38,965 nucleotides of DNA from NCBI GenBank assembly GCA_009781515.1, contig WQXY01000021.1, positions 1 through 38,965 on the forward strand, written 5' to 3'. The stretch is from Oscillospiraceae bacterium (GTDB lineage: Bacteria > Bacillota > Clostridia > Oscillospirales > Oscillospiraceae). The position numbers and the translations under genes are program-made. Numbering within the stretch: position 1 is the stretch's first letter; each line of letters begins with the position of its first letter. The notes beneath the pieces are model-generated. The model worked only from the letters and a program-made list of their open reading frames with translations, searched no databases and had not been told where the DNA came from. Shown here one piece after another: positions 7,572-16,152 of the stretch.

Positions 7572-8962
7572 AATGCTTCTCCAAATAATGACCAGTTGTT
7601 ACTATGTGTAATTTTTGCGTCAATAAAACTGCCAAGTGTCGACGGCTCGCCGATAAGATGCACCAACCTGCCCCCGTTTGTCCGTGCCTTAAGCGGATAA
7701 GCCTCGCTTCGTGCCTGCCCGTCAACAAGCACCTTTATTGCTTTGCCAACATATGCGGCATGTTTTTTCTCGGATATTTCATTTTGAAGCGTCATAAGGC
7801 GGTCAAATCTGACCTGCTTTTCTTCTCTTGTCACATCGTCGTCTAATTTTTCTGCGGGAGTACCGGGACGCTTTGAATATATAAATGTAAACATTGCGTC
7901 AAAATCCGCCGCTTCAACAAGCCTCAGTGTATCGTTAAATTCTTCCTCTGTTTCACCGGGAAATCCGACAATAACATCGCTTGTTATTACGATATCCGGC
8001 ATGAGCGCTCTTGCTTCGGCGAGTTTTTCAAGATACTCGGCGGCTGTATATCCTCTGTTCATAAGCTTAAGTATGCGGTCGCTTCCGGCTTGAAACGGCA
8101 GATGTATGTGCTTTGCAATTCTCTCGCTTTCTGCCATTGCAGAAAAAAGGTCAAGCGAAGCGTCCTTAGGGTGGCTTGTCATAAAACGAAGCAGATAATC
8201 GCCCTTTATGGCACTTATTTGGCGAAGAAGCGTGGCAAAATCAACCTCGCCCGAGTATGAATTTACATTTTGCCCAAGCAGGGTTATATCCTTATATCCT
8301 GCTTCAATCAGAGACTTTGCCTCTGCGAGAACGGCATCTGTGCTGCGGCTTCTTTCCCTGCCCCTGACAAAAGGCACAATGCAATATGAGCAGAAATTAT
8401 TGCACCCGTACATAATTGGAAGCCATGCTTTTATCGTACTGTCTCGGCTTTGCGGCAATCCCTCTGCGATTTGTGCATTTTCACAATCGGGTTCAAAAAC
8501 ACGTTTTTTTTCTGTAAATGTCCTGTGCAGCAGCTCGGGAAAACGCCATAGCTGATTTGGCGGAAAGGTCAGATTTACATGCTCGTAAGACTCTCGAATT
8601 TTTTCTACCGTTTCGGGAACGCCCGCAAGACAGCCGCAAAACACAATTTTTTGCGTTTTGTTTGCTTTTTTCGCATGAACAAGCTCCCCGACATTTCCAA
8701 GTACACGATTTTCCGCATTTTCGCGGATAGCGCAGGTATTGACAATGGCAATGTCTGCCAAAAACTCGTCGCTTGTGATGCTGTAACCCATTTCGATGAG
8801 CATACCACGCAGTTTTTCACTGTCGGACTCGTTTTGCTGACAGCCATAGGTGTCCACATATGCGTATGCTGCACGTCCACGTGTTTCAACCAACTCGCGG
8901 ATTTTTTGCATAAACTCTTTTTGCTTTTCTATATCACTCGCTTGCACTTGTTTATTATTCAT
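7568..8962 (-). CDS. miaB: tRNA-2-methylthio-N6-dimethylallyladenosine synthase MiaB
   Basis: This radical-SAM methylthiotransferase adds a methylthio group to i6A37 of tRNAs reading U-starting codons. Its substrate is made by MiaA, encoded at 11910. The N-terminal UPF0004 domain has cluster cysteines C41, C77 and C111. The radical-SAM domain has C187, C191 and C194 (CNNFCSYC), and the C-terminal TRAM domain is about residues 390-455. The 464 residues are normal for the family. The ATG has no clear ribosome site, and a -10-like TACAAT ends only six bases before it, so a leaderless message or a later start (M18) is possible. It overlaps the ASKHA gene and faces away from the mutL-miaA run. Confidence 0.95.
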   Translation of the reverse strand: MNNKQVQASDIEKQKEFMQKIRELVETRGRAAYAYVDTYGCQQNESDSEKLRGMLIEMGYSITSDEFLADIAIVNTCAIRENAENRVLGNVGELVHAKKANKTQKIVFCGCLAGVPETVEKIRESYEHVNLTFPPNQLWRFPELLHRTFTEKKRVFEPDCENAQIAEGLPQSRDSTIKAWLPIMYGCNNFCSYCIVPFVRGRERSRSTDAVLAEAKSLIEAGYKDITLLGQNVNSYSGEVDFATLLRQISAIKGDYLLRFMTSHPKDASLDLFSAMAESERIAKHIHLPFQAGSDRILKLMNRGYTAAEYLEKLAEARALMPDIVITSDVIVGFPGETEEEFNDTLRLVEAADFDAMFTFIYSKRPGTPAEKLDDDVTREEKQVRFDRLMTLQNEISEKKHAAYVGKAIKVLVDGQARSEAYPLKARTNGGRLVHLIGEPSTLGSFIDAKITHSNNWSLFGEAL

Positions 8963-8985
8963 GGTTATATTGTATCATATCTTTG

Positions 8986-9026
8986 AAAAAAGTGCTAAGT
9001 CCCAAAATGAGACTTAGCAACTTTTT
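8986..9026. terminator. Symmetrical bidirectional terminator-like hairpin between divergent genes
   Basis: TGCTAAGTC (8993-9001) and GACTTAGCA (9011-9019) form a perfect 9-bp stem with a nine-base loop. It is flanked by an A run on the left (8986-8991) and TTTTT on the right (9022-9026), so it reads as a terminator on both strands. On minus it sits 31 bases before the miaB ATG. Confidence 0.6.
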
Positions 9027-9040
9027 AGCTTCTAAAATTC

Positions 9041-9069
9041 TTGCGTGTGAGCCTAAAATGTGGTATTAT
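9041..9069 (+). promoter_or_regulatory. Promoter of the racemase-like/mutL/miaA run
   Basis: The promoter has -35 TTGCGT (9041-9046), a 17-base spacer and -10 TATTAT (9064-9069). It gives a leader of about 25 bases to the ATG at 9100. Confidence 0.55.
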
Positions 9070-9099
9070 TGATTGCCATTAGGACAGGAGAACACTTGT

Positions 9100-10164
9100 A
9101 TGAAAAACTTGATTATTGACTTGCGGGTGGTCAGAAATAATCTTCGTGCGATAAAAGACCGTGCCGAGGGCGTGCATGTTTTCGCGGATATCAGTGCCAA
9201 CGCGGGCGGCATGGGGCTTCTTCCCGTTGCAAGCTTCCTGCGTGACGAGGGTATCCGTAATTTTGTCGTTTCAGACCCCGGCGACGCTCTGCTTCTGAGA
9301 AAAAACAAGTTTGATAAAGAACGTATTATGATGCTGCGAAGCACTGCAGACCCTAACGAAATCGCCGAACTTTTATCGTGCGGTGTCGTTTGTACGGCAG
9401 GCTCGTATGATGCGGCGGTTGCAATAAACGGCATAGCCGAAGCAAACAAAATAGTCGCCGACATTCAAATAAAAATAGACTCCGGACTTGGCAGATACGG
9501 CTTTCAGCCGACGGAGCTCGACAAGGTTGCCGCAATCTATAAATATATGTCAAGCTTAAATGTTGTCGGAACATTTACAACATTTTCTTCATCATGGCGC
9601 AGTAAAAAGCAGACCTTTGCTCAGCTTGATATTTTTAACAAAGCACTTGACAGAATTATCGAAATGGGTCTTGAGCCGGGAGCTGCTCATGCTGTGGACT
9701 CCGCTGCTCTCTTTAAGTATGATATCGAACTTATGGACGCCGTGCGAGTTGACACCGCGCTCACAGGCAGAATTCCCGGAAAGCCGATACAGGGTCTTTC
9801 AAAGGTCGGGTTCATTGAGGCAGGTATTGAGGAGGTCGGCTGGCATCCCAAGGGGCATACGGTCGGTGCCGAGCGGAGCTTTGTGACAAAAGCCCCCACA
9901 AAAATTGCGATTTTATCAGTTGGTTATTATCACGGCTTTGGCGTAGACAGATATATTGTTGAAAAAAGTTTGTTTAGTATATTCAGGTGGCGTCGTCGCA
10001 AGACTTTTATTAAAATAAACGGACAGCGCGCCCGCGTGCTCGGCAGTGTTGGCTTAATGCATACGATAGTTGATGTTACAAACATTGATTGTACTGTCGG
10101 TGATATTGCAATTCTTGACGTTGACCCCGTCAATGTCAAGGGTTTGCCCATAGAATACAGATAA
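9100..10164 (+). CDS. Alanine-racemase-like protein lacking the PLP lysine
   Basis: This 354-residue protein has the fold pattern of a PLP-dependent alanine racemase (N-terminal barrel, C-terminal beta domain). The start is ATG 9100, preceded by AGGACAGGAG; an upstream TTG at 9073 is less likely. Recognisable parts are KIDSGLGRYGF (the conserved arginine segment), LMDAVRVDTALTGR (usually MVRPGIALYG) and IAILSVGYYHGFGVDR (usually GYADGYPR). Where racemases have VKANAYGHG this protein has ISANAGGMG: the catalytic lysine is Ser32 and the next tyrosine is glycine. Normal racemisation is therefore unlikely. It may be a binding or regulatory protein of the cell-wall pathway, or use another chemistry. 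It lies 24 bases before mutL. Confidence 0.75.
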   Translation: MKNLIIDLRVVRNNLRAIKDRAEGVHVFADISANAGGMGLLPVASFLRDEGIRNFVVSDPGDALLLRKNKFDKERIMMLRSTADPNEIAELLSCGVVCTAGSYDAAVAINGIAEANKIVADIQIKIDSGLGRYGFQPTELDKVAAIYKYMSSLNVVGTFTTFSSSWRSKKQTFAQLDIFNKALDRIIEMGLEPGAAHAVDSAALFKYDIELMDAVRVDTALTGRIPGKPIQGLSKVGFIEAGIEEVGWHPKGHTVGAERSFVTKAPTKIAILSVGYYHGFGVDRYIVEKSLFSIFRWRRRKTFIKINGQRARVLGSVGLMHTIVDVTNIDCTVGDIAILDVDPVNVKGLPIEYR

Positions 10165-10188
10165 CAGAGAAAGGGTGTAGCTTCAGCC

Positions 10189-11913
10189 TTGGCAAGTATT
10201 AAGGTTTTAGAGCAGCATGTAGCAGATCTAATCGCGGCGGGCGAGGTCGTTTCAAGACCGGCGTCCGTCGTAAAAGAATTGGTGGAAAATTCGATAGATG
10301 CAGGTGCTACAATAATTACCGTGGAAATATCCTCAGGCGGCATGGCTTTAATCCGAGTAACGGATAACGGCAGCGGAATAGCCTCGGGCGATATCAAAAC
10401 GGCATTTCTCCGCCATGCAACAAGTAAGCTCCATGACGCAAGAGGTCTTGAGGCGATTGAAACTCTCGGTTTTCGCGGCGAAGCTTTAGCTGCAATAGCC
10501 GCTGTGTCACGTGTCGAGATTAATACCCGCACACAAGCTGCACATGAGGGTACAGCTTTGGTATTAAATGCGGGCGAAGCTCTTCGCTCATCGCCTGTGG
10601 GGTGCCCTGTTGGCACAACAATTATTGTGAGGGATTTGTTTTTTAACACCCCCGCACGGCTTAAATTTATGAAAACCGACCGTGCTGAGGGCAGCGCCGT
10701 TTCCTCTACAGTTTTGCGATGCGCTCTTTCCCGTCCCGACATTTCCTTTAGATTTATCAAAGACGGCAAAACAGAATATCACACCCCGGGCGACTGTCTT
10801 GTTGACTCTTGCATATACAGCCTGCTCGGCAGGGATATTGAAGCGGGCTTTGCGAAAGTAGAGCTTAAGGACGAGGCCGTTTCTGTCAAAGGTTTCGCCT
10901 CAAAACCCGATGCCGCCCGCGGAAACAGAACTTATCAGTTCTTTTTTGTAAACGGCAGAGCTGTCCGCTCATTGCTTTTACAATCGGCACTTGAGCAGGC
11001 ATATAAAAACTCCCTTATGTCGGGGCGTTTTCCCGCCTGTGTGCTTTATATAGAAACAACTCCCGCAAGTGTAGATGTCAACGTTCACCCTGCAAAAGCA
11101 GAGGTAAAATTTGTTTCCGATAAGCAGATTTTCGACGGAGTTTATTATGCCGTGCTCTCTATGTTGGAACAAAACAGCAAGGCAGGCGAGCCGCAGCAGC
11201 AGCCGCCGCAGTATGATTTTGCAAGCATTCAAAGCGCTCCCCGCGATCTGTTTGTCTCTGAGCCGATAAAAGAATACAAGTCACCCGCCAAGACAAATAT
11301 GTCATATACTCCCCCGCCTGTCAGAAACATATCACGAGCATATATCGAAGTTCCCGACTATAAAATTATCGGCGAAGCTCTTGGTGTTTATATTATTCTT
11401 GAATATGAGGACTGCGTTTTATTTATTGACAAACATGCAGTGCATGAGAGAATTCACTTTGACGCACTCAAAAGCGGCGATTATCAGCCTATGTCCGAAG
11501 CCTTGCTCACGCCTGTTATCTGCCGTGTCGGTCACGAAGATACCTTGCTTTTGGAAGAGGTGGCAGACTTTTTGGATAAGCTTGGCTTTACGGTAGAGCG
11601 CTTTGGTGAAGACAGTGTTGCCGTGCGTCACATTCCCGCAGATATCGGCATTGGCGATGTGGAATTTGTTTTATCTGAAATGTGTGTACAGCTGCGGCAG
11701 GGCGGAGCTTTAGAGCCTGCAAATCTTGATAAAATATATAAGGCACTCGCTTGCAAGGCCGCAATAAAAGCCGGTAGCATGTCTGATATTAAAGAGCTAA
11801 AACCCCTCGTTGAAAAGGTTATCTCAGGGGCTGTAACACATTGCCCGCACGGACGCCCCGTTACTTATCGCATACCAAAAGCCGCGCTTGAAAAGAGCTT
11901 TGGCAGAATATGA
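10189..11913 (+). CDS. mutL: DNA mismatch repair protein MutL (endonuclease type)
   Basis: This GHKL ATPase links mismatch recognition to strand removal. The N-terminal ATPase carries ELVENSIDAG, DNGSGI and TLGFRGEAL. A low-complexity linker (about 325-375) leads to the C-terminal dimer and nuclease domain. The endonuclease motif reads DKHAVHER (D414-H416-A417-E420), with lysine where most have glutamine. ACKAAIKAG (521-529) and CPHGRP (552-557) complete the metal site, so nicking activity is expected. The start is TTG at 10189 with a weak GAAAGGGTG upstream, and no ATG fits the conserved N terminus. It overlaps miaA by four bases. No mutS is in the window, although miaB, mutL and miaA often cluster with it. 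Confidence 0.95.
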   Translation: MASIKVLEQHVADLIAAGEVVSRPASVVKELVENSIDAGATIITVEISSGGMALIRVTDNGSGIASGDIKTAFLRHATSKLHDARGLEAIETLGFRGEALAAIAAVSRVEINTRTQAAHEGTALVLNAGEALRSSPVGCPVGTTIIVRDLFFNTPARLKFMKTDRAEGSAVSSTVLRCALSRPDISFRFIKDGKTEYHTPGDCLVDSCIYSLLGRDIEAGFAKVELKDEAVSVKGFASKPDAARGNRTYQFFFVNGRAVRSLLLQSALEQAYKNSLMSGRFPACVLYIETTPASVDVNVHPAKAEVKFVSDKQIFDGVYYAVLSMLEQNSKAGEPQQQPPQYDFASIQSAPRDLFVSEPIKEYKSPAKTNMSYTPPPVRNISRAYIEVPDYKIIGEALGVYIILEYEDCVLFIDKHAVHERIHFDALKSGDYQPMSEALLTPVICRVGHEDTLLLEEVADFLDKLGFTVERFGEDSVAVRHIPADIGIGDVEFVLSEMCVQLRQGGALEPANLDKIYKALACKAAIKAGSMSDIKELKPLVEKVISGAVTHCPHGRPVTYRIPKAALEKSFGRI

Positions 11914-12848
11914 GTACGCCAAAGGTTTTAGTTATAGCAGGCCCTACCGCTACGGGAAAAACACTGTTAGGTGTGCAGGTTGCAAAAGCTGTGGGCGGAG
12001 AGGTTGTTTCTGCCGACGCAATGCAGGTATACAAATACATGGATATCGGCACGGCAAAACCGACCCCCGATGAAATGGACAATATCCCGCACTATATGAT
12101 AAACACAGCTTTGCCTTGGGAAGATTATTCTGTAGCCCGCTACGTTAGAGAAGCACAGGTACATGTTGATGATATCCTAAGCCGCGGGAAGCTTCCGATA
12201 ATCGTCGGCGGCTCCGGATTATATATTGACTCTCTCCTTGCAGGGCGGACATTTACCGCCCGCGCAGATGAAGATCTCAGAAAAACTCTCGAAGCCCGTT
12301 ATGACAGCATTGGCGGCGAAAATATGTTAGAGGAGCTAAAGGCGCTTGACTGTGAGCGTGCAGAAAAACTCTTTCCAAACGATAAAAAACGGATAGTTCG
12401 AGCTTTTGAAGCAATAGAAATGTCGGGAAAACCCTTGTCAGAGCATGATACACAGTCAAAAACACAGCCCCCTAAATATGACGGCATAAAATTCGTTCTC
12501 ACATTTAATGACAGAGCGGTTTTGTACAGCAGAATTGATAACCGCGTTGACTTAATGATAGAAAATGGGCTGCTGCAAGAGGTGCAATCGCTGATTGATA
12601 TGGGCGCGGGGCGAAGCGGCACATCAATGAAGGCTATCGGATATAAAGAATTGGTTGACGCTGCACATGGCGAAATCACACAGGAAGCCGCAGTTGACAA
12701 GATAAAAAGGGAGTCCCGCCGCTATGCCAAGCGGCAGCTGACATGGTTTAGGCGCGACAAAAACGCAAGTTGGCTCACTTGGGACAAAACACCCGATATA
12801 AATTTCGGGGCAGAAAAAATAACAGGTATAATAAATGAAACGAAGTGA
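11910..12848 (+). CDS. miaA: tRNA dimethylallyltransferase MiaA
   Basis: MiaA transfers the dimethylallyl group from DMAPP to A37 of tRNA, the substrate for MiaB. The P-loop GPTATGKT (about 11-18), the SADAMQVYKYMDIGTAKP segment and GGSGLYIDSLL (about 100-110) are all present. Its 312 residues match the family. The ATG overlaps the mutL stop (ATGA), and the gene's own 3' end overlaps the next gene by 14 bases, so translation is tightly coupled along this run. Confidence 0.96.
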   Translation: MSTPKVLVIAGPTATGKTLLGVQVAKAVGGEVVSADAMQVYKYMDIGTAKPTPDEMDNIPHYMINTALPWEDYSVARYVREAQVHVDDILSRGKLPIIVGGSGLYIDSLLAGRTFTARADEDLRKTLEARYDSIGGENMLEELKALDCERAEKLFPNDKKRIVRAFEAIEMSGKPLSEHDTQSKTQPPKYDGIKFVLTFNDRAVLYSRIDNRVDLMIENGLLQEVQSLIDMGAGRSGTSMKAIGYKELVDAAHGEITQEAAVDKIKRESRRYAKRQLTWFRRDKNASWLTWDKTPDINFGAEKITGIINETK

Positions 12849-14007
12849 TTTATTTATAAGGTTAATGACGGGCGTGATTTTTTTGGCCGTAGCTTGTTAC
12901 GGCGGCATACTTTTGTATGACGCAATAGCAAATCCGTATGAAACAATCATTGCAGGAAGCTACACAATAGAGGAAACCCTGCCTGCCGAGGGATATATTG
13001 TCCGCACCGAGACCGTGCTGTCCGATTTTGGTTCTTCTGTTTTGCCGATAGTCAGCGAGGGGGAAAAGGTAGCCTCGGGACAGGCGGTTGCCGTTGAGTA
13101 TTACAGCACCGAGGCTCTTGAAATTGCAGGCGAAATACGAACCTTAACTATGAACATCGCACAGCTTGAAGCGTCAAGCGGTGTTGATGAAACCGCAGGA
13201 CGCTCGGCAATGGTAGCTTTATCCGCTGCCGTAAATACCAAGGATTTAAGGCGGCTTGATGAGCTGAGCTTAAACATAAAATCCGCAATATTTAACGTAC
13301 ATTCAGATATAGACACGCTGCGAAGCCGCCTTGCGGAGCTGCGGGGCAAGCATATTGATGCTCGAACCGTTTATGCTCCTGTCAGTGGTAATTTTTCTCA
13401 TGTTGTAGACGGTTTTGAACACATAAGCCCGAATATTATTCGCGATATGCTGCCAACCGAGCTTGACGCACACTTCAAAGCTCCAAACAAAGATAGTGGA
13501 GCGGGAAAGCTTATAACCGAGTTTAAGTGGTACTATCTCGCGGTAATGGATTTTTCAGATGCGGTCAGATTAAATGTCGGCGAAAACAAAAATGTGCATT
13601 TTTTCGGTGCTTATCAGGCACAGGTCAGTATGCTTGTTGAAAATGTCGGCAGACGTGAGGGTGATGCCTGTGTTGTGACTTTCTCGAGCGACCGCGGCAT
13701 TCACGATGTTGCCTCTTTGCGCTCCCTGCGAGCCGAGGTTGTCCACGATGTTATAACGGGTATCCGCGTTCCAAAGGAAGCCGTTCATTTGGACGATAGG
13801 GGCGACGGTGTTGTTGAGCATATTTTTCTGCAAACCTCAGGATATGCCGAAAGAGTTGATATTGAAAGACTTCCCGCGGGAAATCCGATAGAAATCGGCG
13901 ATAGTTACCTTGTCCGCGACGGTGCTGAAACAGGGTCTTCGCTTCGTGTCGGGTCTGTTATAATTGTTAAGGCCAAAAACTTAAAACATGGCGCCGTAGT
14001 TGGTTAG
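12835..14007 (+). CDS. HlyD-like membrane-anchored protein of a division-gene cluster
   Basis: This 390-residue protein has one N-terminal transmembrane segment (about residues 8-28). Outside the membrane there is a biotinyl-lipoyl-like beta segment (LPAEGYIVRTETVLSDFGSSV), a helical hairpin (about 95-175), VYAPVSGNFSHVVDG, and a C-terminal beta domain. This order resembles HlyD/membrane-fusion adaptors. No ABC or other transporter lies beside it; the neighbours are miaA and yggS-sepF-divIVA. Similar proteins are known next to sepF in other Clostridia, so a role at the division site or envelope is possible, but that is inference. It starts 14 bases inside miaA with AGG upstream. Confidence 0.6.
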   Translation: MKRSDLFIRLMTGVIFLAVACYGGILLYDAIANPYETIIAGSYTIEETLPAEGYIVRTETVLSDFGSSVLPIVSEGEKVASGQAVAVEYYSTEALEIAGEIRTLTMNIAQLEASSGVDETAGRSAMVALSAAVNTKDLRRLDELSLNIKSAIFNVHSDIDTLRSRLAELRGKHIDARTVYAPVSGNFSHVVDGFEHISPNIIRDMLPTELDAHFKAPNKDSGAGKLITEFKWYYLAVMDFSDAVRLNVGENKNVHFFGAYQAQVSMLVENVGRREGDACVVTFSSDRGIHDVASLRSLRAEVVHDVITGIRVPKEAVHLDDRGDGVVEHIFLQTSGYAERVDIERLPAGNPIEIGDSYLVRDGAETGSSLRVGSVIIVKAKNLKHGAVVG

Positions 14008-14029
14008 GGCATTAGTTTAGGAAGTATAT

Positions 14030-14722
14030 ATGGATAATTATGTTTTAGAAAATGTAAAAAGAATACGGGGGGAGATAGCTGAGGCTGCCGTCTCTTCGGG
14101 GCAAAAGCCCGGGGATATCACCCTCGTTGCAGCGGCAAAAACCAAGCCTGCCGAGCTTATAAAGCAGGCAATTGCCGCAGGAGTTGACGCCGTTGGCGAA
14201 AACCGTGTGCAGGAAATACTCTCAAAACGTGAATTTGATGCATATCACGGAGCGCCTCTTCACTACATCGGTCACTTGCAGTCAAATAAAGTAAACAAGC
14301 TTGTCGGCGATTGTGACTTGATAGAAACTGTGTCCTCTAACGCTCTTATTGATCAGATTGGCAGGCGTGCCGTTTCTTTGGATATTGTTCAAAATGTCTT
14401 GATTGAAGTAAACATCGGCACAGAGCCGCAAAAATCCGGCATAATGCCGGAACAGGCAGAGGAAATGCTGTATCTTGCCTCTCAAACCAAAGGAATTAAC
14501 GTTCTTGGATTTATGACAGTCCCGCCTTTTTGTGATGATATTGAAAGAAATTGTTACTATTTTGACACAATGTTTAAGCTTTTTGTTGACATGAGAGCAA
14601 AAAAATACGATAATGTTTCAGTACGGCTACTTTCCATGGGTATGAGCGACAGCTACACAGACGCGATTAGAGCCGGTTCAAACATGGTTAGGATAGGCTC
14701 TGCAATCTTCGGTAAGCGATAA
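14030..14722 (+). CDS. yggS: YggS-family PLP homeostasis protein
   Basis: This 230-residue single-barrel PLP-binding protein has the cofactor lysine in LVAAAKTKP (about residue 37). IGHLQSNKVNKL (about 83-94), LIEVNIGTEPQKSG (about 124-137) and the C-terminal LSMGMSDSYTDAIRAGSNMVRIGSAIFG are the family signatures. Members balance pyridoxal phosphate supply and are not racemases. It sits just before sepF, as ylmE does in Bacillus. AGGAAG precedes the ATG. Confidence 0.93.
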   Translation: MDNYVLENVKRIRGEIAEAAVSSGQKPGDITLVAAAKTKPAELIKQAIAAGVDAVGENRVQEILSKREFDAYHGAPLHYIGHLQSNKVNKLVGDCDLIETVSSNALIDQIGRRAVSLDIVQNVLIEVNIGTEPQKSGIMPEQAEEMLYLASQTKGINVLGFMTVPPFCDDIERNCYYFDTMFKLFVDMRAKKYDNVSVRLLSMGMSDSYTDAIRAGSNMVRIGSAIFGKR

Positions 14723-14741
14723 CTGAAAGGATGTCTCTAAT

Positions 14742-15206
14742 ATGGGATTATTCAATGAGTTAAAAAAACTAACTAAACCCTACGATGACGAGGAAGACTT
14801 CGACGATTTTCAACCAAAAATGCAAGAAGAGCTTCCGCTTGCCCCCAAGACTCCCGCACAGGCAAGAAGCACATACGCAGGCTTTGACGAACAACGCAGT
14901 AACAACAAAGTTGTTAATATTCATGCGACGGCGCAGCTTAAAGTCGCGCTATTTAAGCCTGAGCGTTTTGAAGCGGCTGCAGAAATAGCCGATAATCTGC
15001 GCGACAGGCATACTGTTGTTCTTAATCTTGAACAGACAAACAAAGATATCGCCCGTCGTTTGGTTGACTTTCTCAGTGGTGTTGCTTATGCACAAGAGGG
15101 AAAGATAAAAAAGGTGGCGGTAAATACCTACCTTATCACACCATATAATGTTGACCTGCTCGGTGATTTAATAGACGAGCTTGAAAACAACGGTCTGTAC
15201 TTCTAA
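14742..15206 (+). CDS. sepF: Cell division protein SepF
   Basis: This 154-residue protein begins MGLFNELKKL, an amphipathic membrane-binding helix. An acidic flexible linker (about 15-55) is followed by the SepF core (about 58-150), which includes LRDRHTVVLNLEQT and DFLSGVAYA. SepF polymerises into rings that anchor and align FtsZ at the membrane. GAAAGG lies upstream. The order yggS-sepF-divIVA is conserved in Firmicutes, but the ylmG and ylmH genes usually found between sepF and divIVA are missing here. Confidence 0.95.
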   Translation: MGLFNELKKLTKPYDDEEDFDDFQPKMQEELPLAPKTPAQARSTYAGFDEQRSNNKVVNIHATAQLKVALFKPERFEAAAEIADNLRDRHTVVLNLEQTNKDIARRLVDFLSGVAYAQEGKIKKVAVNTYLITPYNVDLLGDLIDELENNGLYF

Positions 15207-15244
15207 AATACCCACAATACTAAAGGTTGAAAGGATTGAAAACA

Positions 15245-16141
15245 ATGCTTACACCGCAAGATATATCTGAAAAGAGTTTTGTCAAAGCCGTTTTTGGCGG
15301 ATATGACATGTCGGGAGTTGATGATTTCCTCGAGGTTATTTCTTCCGACTACAGTGCCCTATATAAAGAAAATGCAATATTAAAGGGCAAGCTTAAGGTT
15401 CTTGTTGAAAAGGTTGAAGAATACCGTTCAACAGAAGATGCCATGAGAATGGCTCTGCTCACAGCACAGCGTATGGGCGAGGAAATCACCGTTGAAGCCG
15501 CAAGAACAAAAGATGAAATGCTCAAAACAGCAGACGAGGAAGTTCGAGCCAAACTTTCCGATACGTCTAAGCGAATTGCAGACGAAGAACTTCGTCTTTC
15601 TGTCGCCACAAAAGAAACAGCAAAATTCTTGGAGCTATCACAGGCTATTATGAAAAAACATGCAGAGTTTCTAAAGAAGCTTGAAACTGCAAACCGTGCA
15701 ATGATGCCTACCGCCCCCTCGGAGGAATTCCCTGAGCCGATAGAAGAGCCTGTTGTTTCAACCATTATTACAGCTCCTACCCCTGCACCGACCCCTGTTT
15801 CCGCACCTGCGCCGACACCTGCACAATCCGAGGCTGACTTTGATGTTGATGATGTTGCGGCTCAAATAGGCAGTGCCGTGGAAAAAATAACCTCCGGCGA
15901 TGCCGATGTGTCAAGCCCCTCAGAGACAGCCGAGCCTGCTCAGGAAGACCCGCCTATCTCTCTCTTTGAAGAAAAAGAAGACGTCGACGACGAGATTGCC
16001 ATAGAAGAACCCGAAGATATAGCTTCCGGAGATACTATCAAAATCCCTGTTGTTGAAGAAGAAGTTGAAGATATTACACCAAGACCTAAATTCGATTTTG
16101 ACGACCTTAAATTTGGAGCCAATTTCGACAGCGATGACTGA
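15245..16141 (+). CDS. divIVA: DivIVA-domain cell division/polarity protein
   Basis: The start is set at ATG 15245, which has AAAGGA upstream and gives MLTPQDISEKSFVKAVFGGYD, the typical DivIVA opening. A TTG at 15227 would add six residues. Residues 1-60 are the membrane-curvature-sensing domain, and about 30-150 form a long coiled coil. The remainder is a Pro/Ala/Thr-rich stretch (about 160-200) followed by a strongly acidic tail rich in Asp and Glu, longer than in Bacillus DivIVA. It should mark poles or septa and recruit partners. The acidic tail resembles the one on the neighbouring LspA. Confidence 0.92.
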   Translation: MLTPQDISEKSFVKAVFGGYDMSGVDDFLEVISSDYSALYKENAILKGKLKVLVEKVEEYRSTEDAMRMALLTAQRMGEEITVEAARTKDEMLKTADEEVRAKLSDTSKRIADEELRLSVATKETAKFLELSQAIMKKHAEFLKKLETANRAMMPTAPSEEFPEPIEEPVVSTIITAPTPAPTPVSAPAPTPAQSEADFDVDDVAAQIGSAVEKITSGDADVSSPSETAEPAQEDPPISLFEEKEDVDDEIAIEEPEDIASGDTIKIPVVEEEVEDITPRPKFDFDDLKFGANFDSDD

Positions 16142-16152
16142 TGAGGTGAGCT

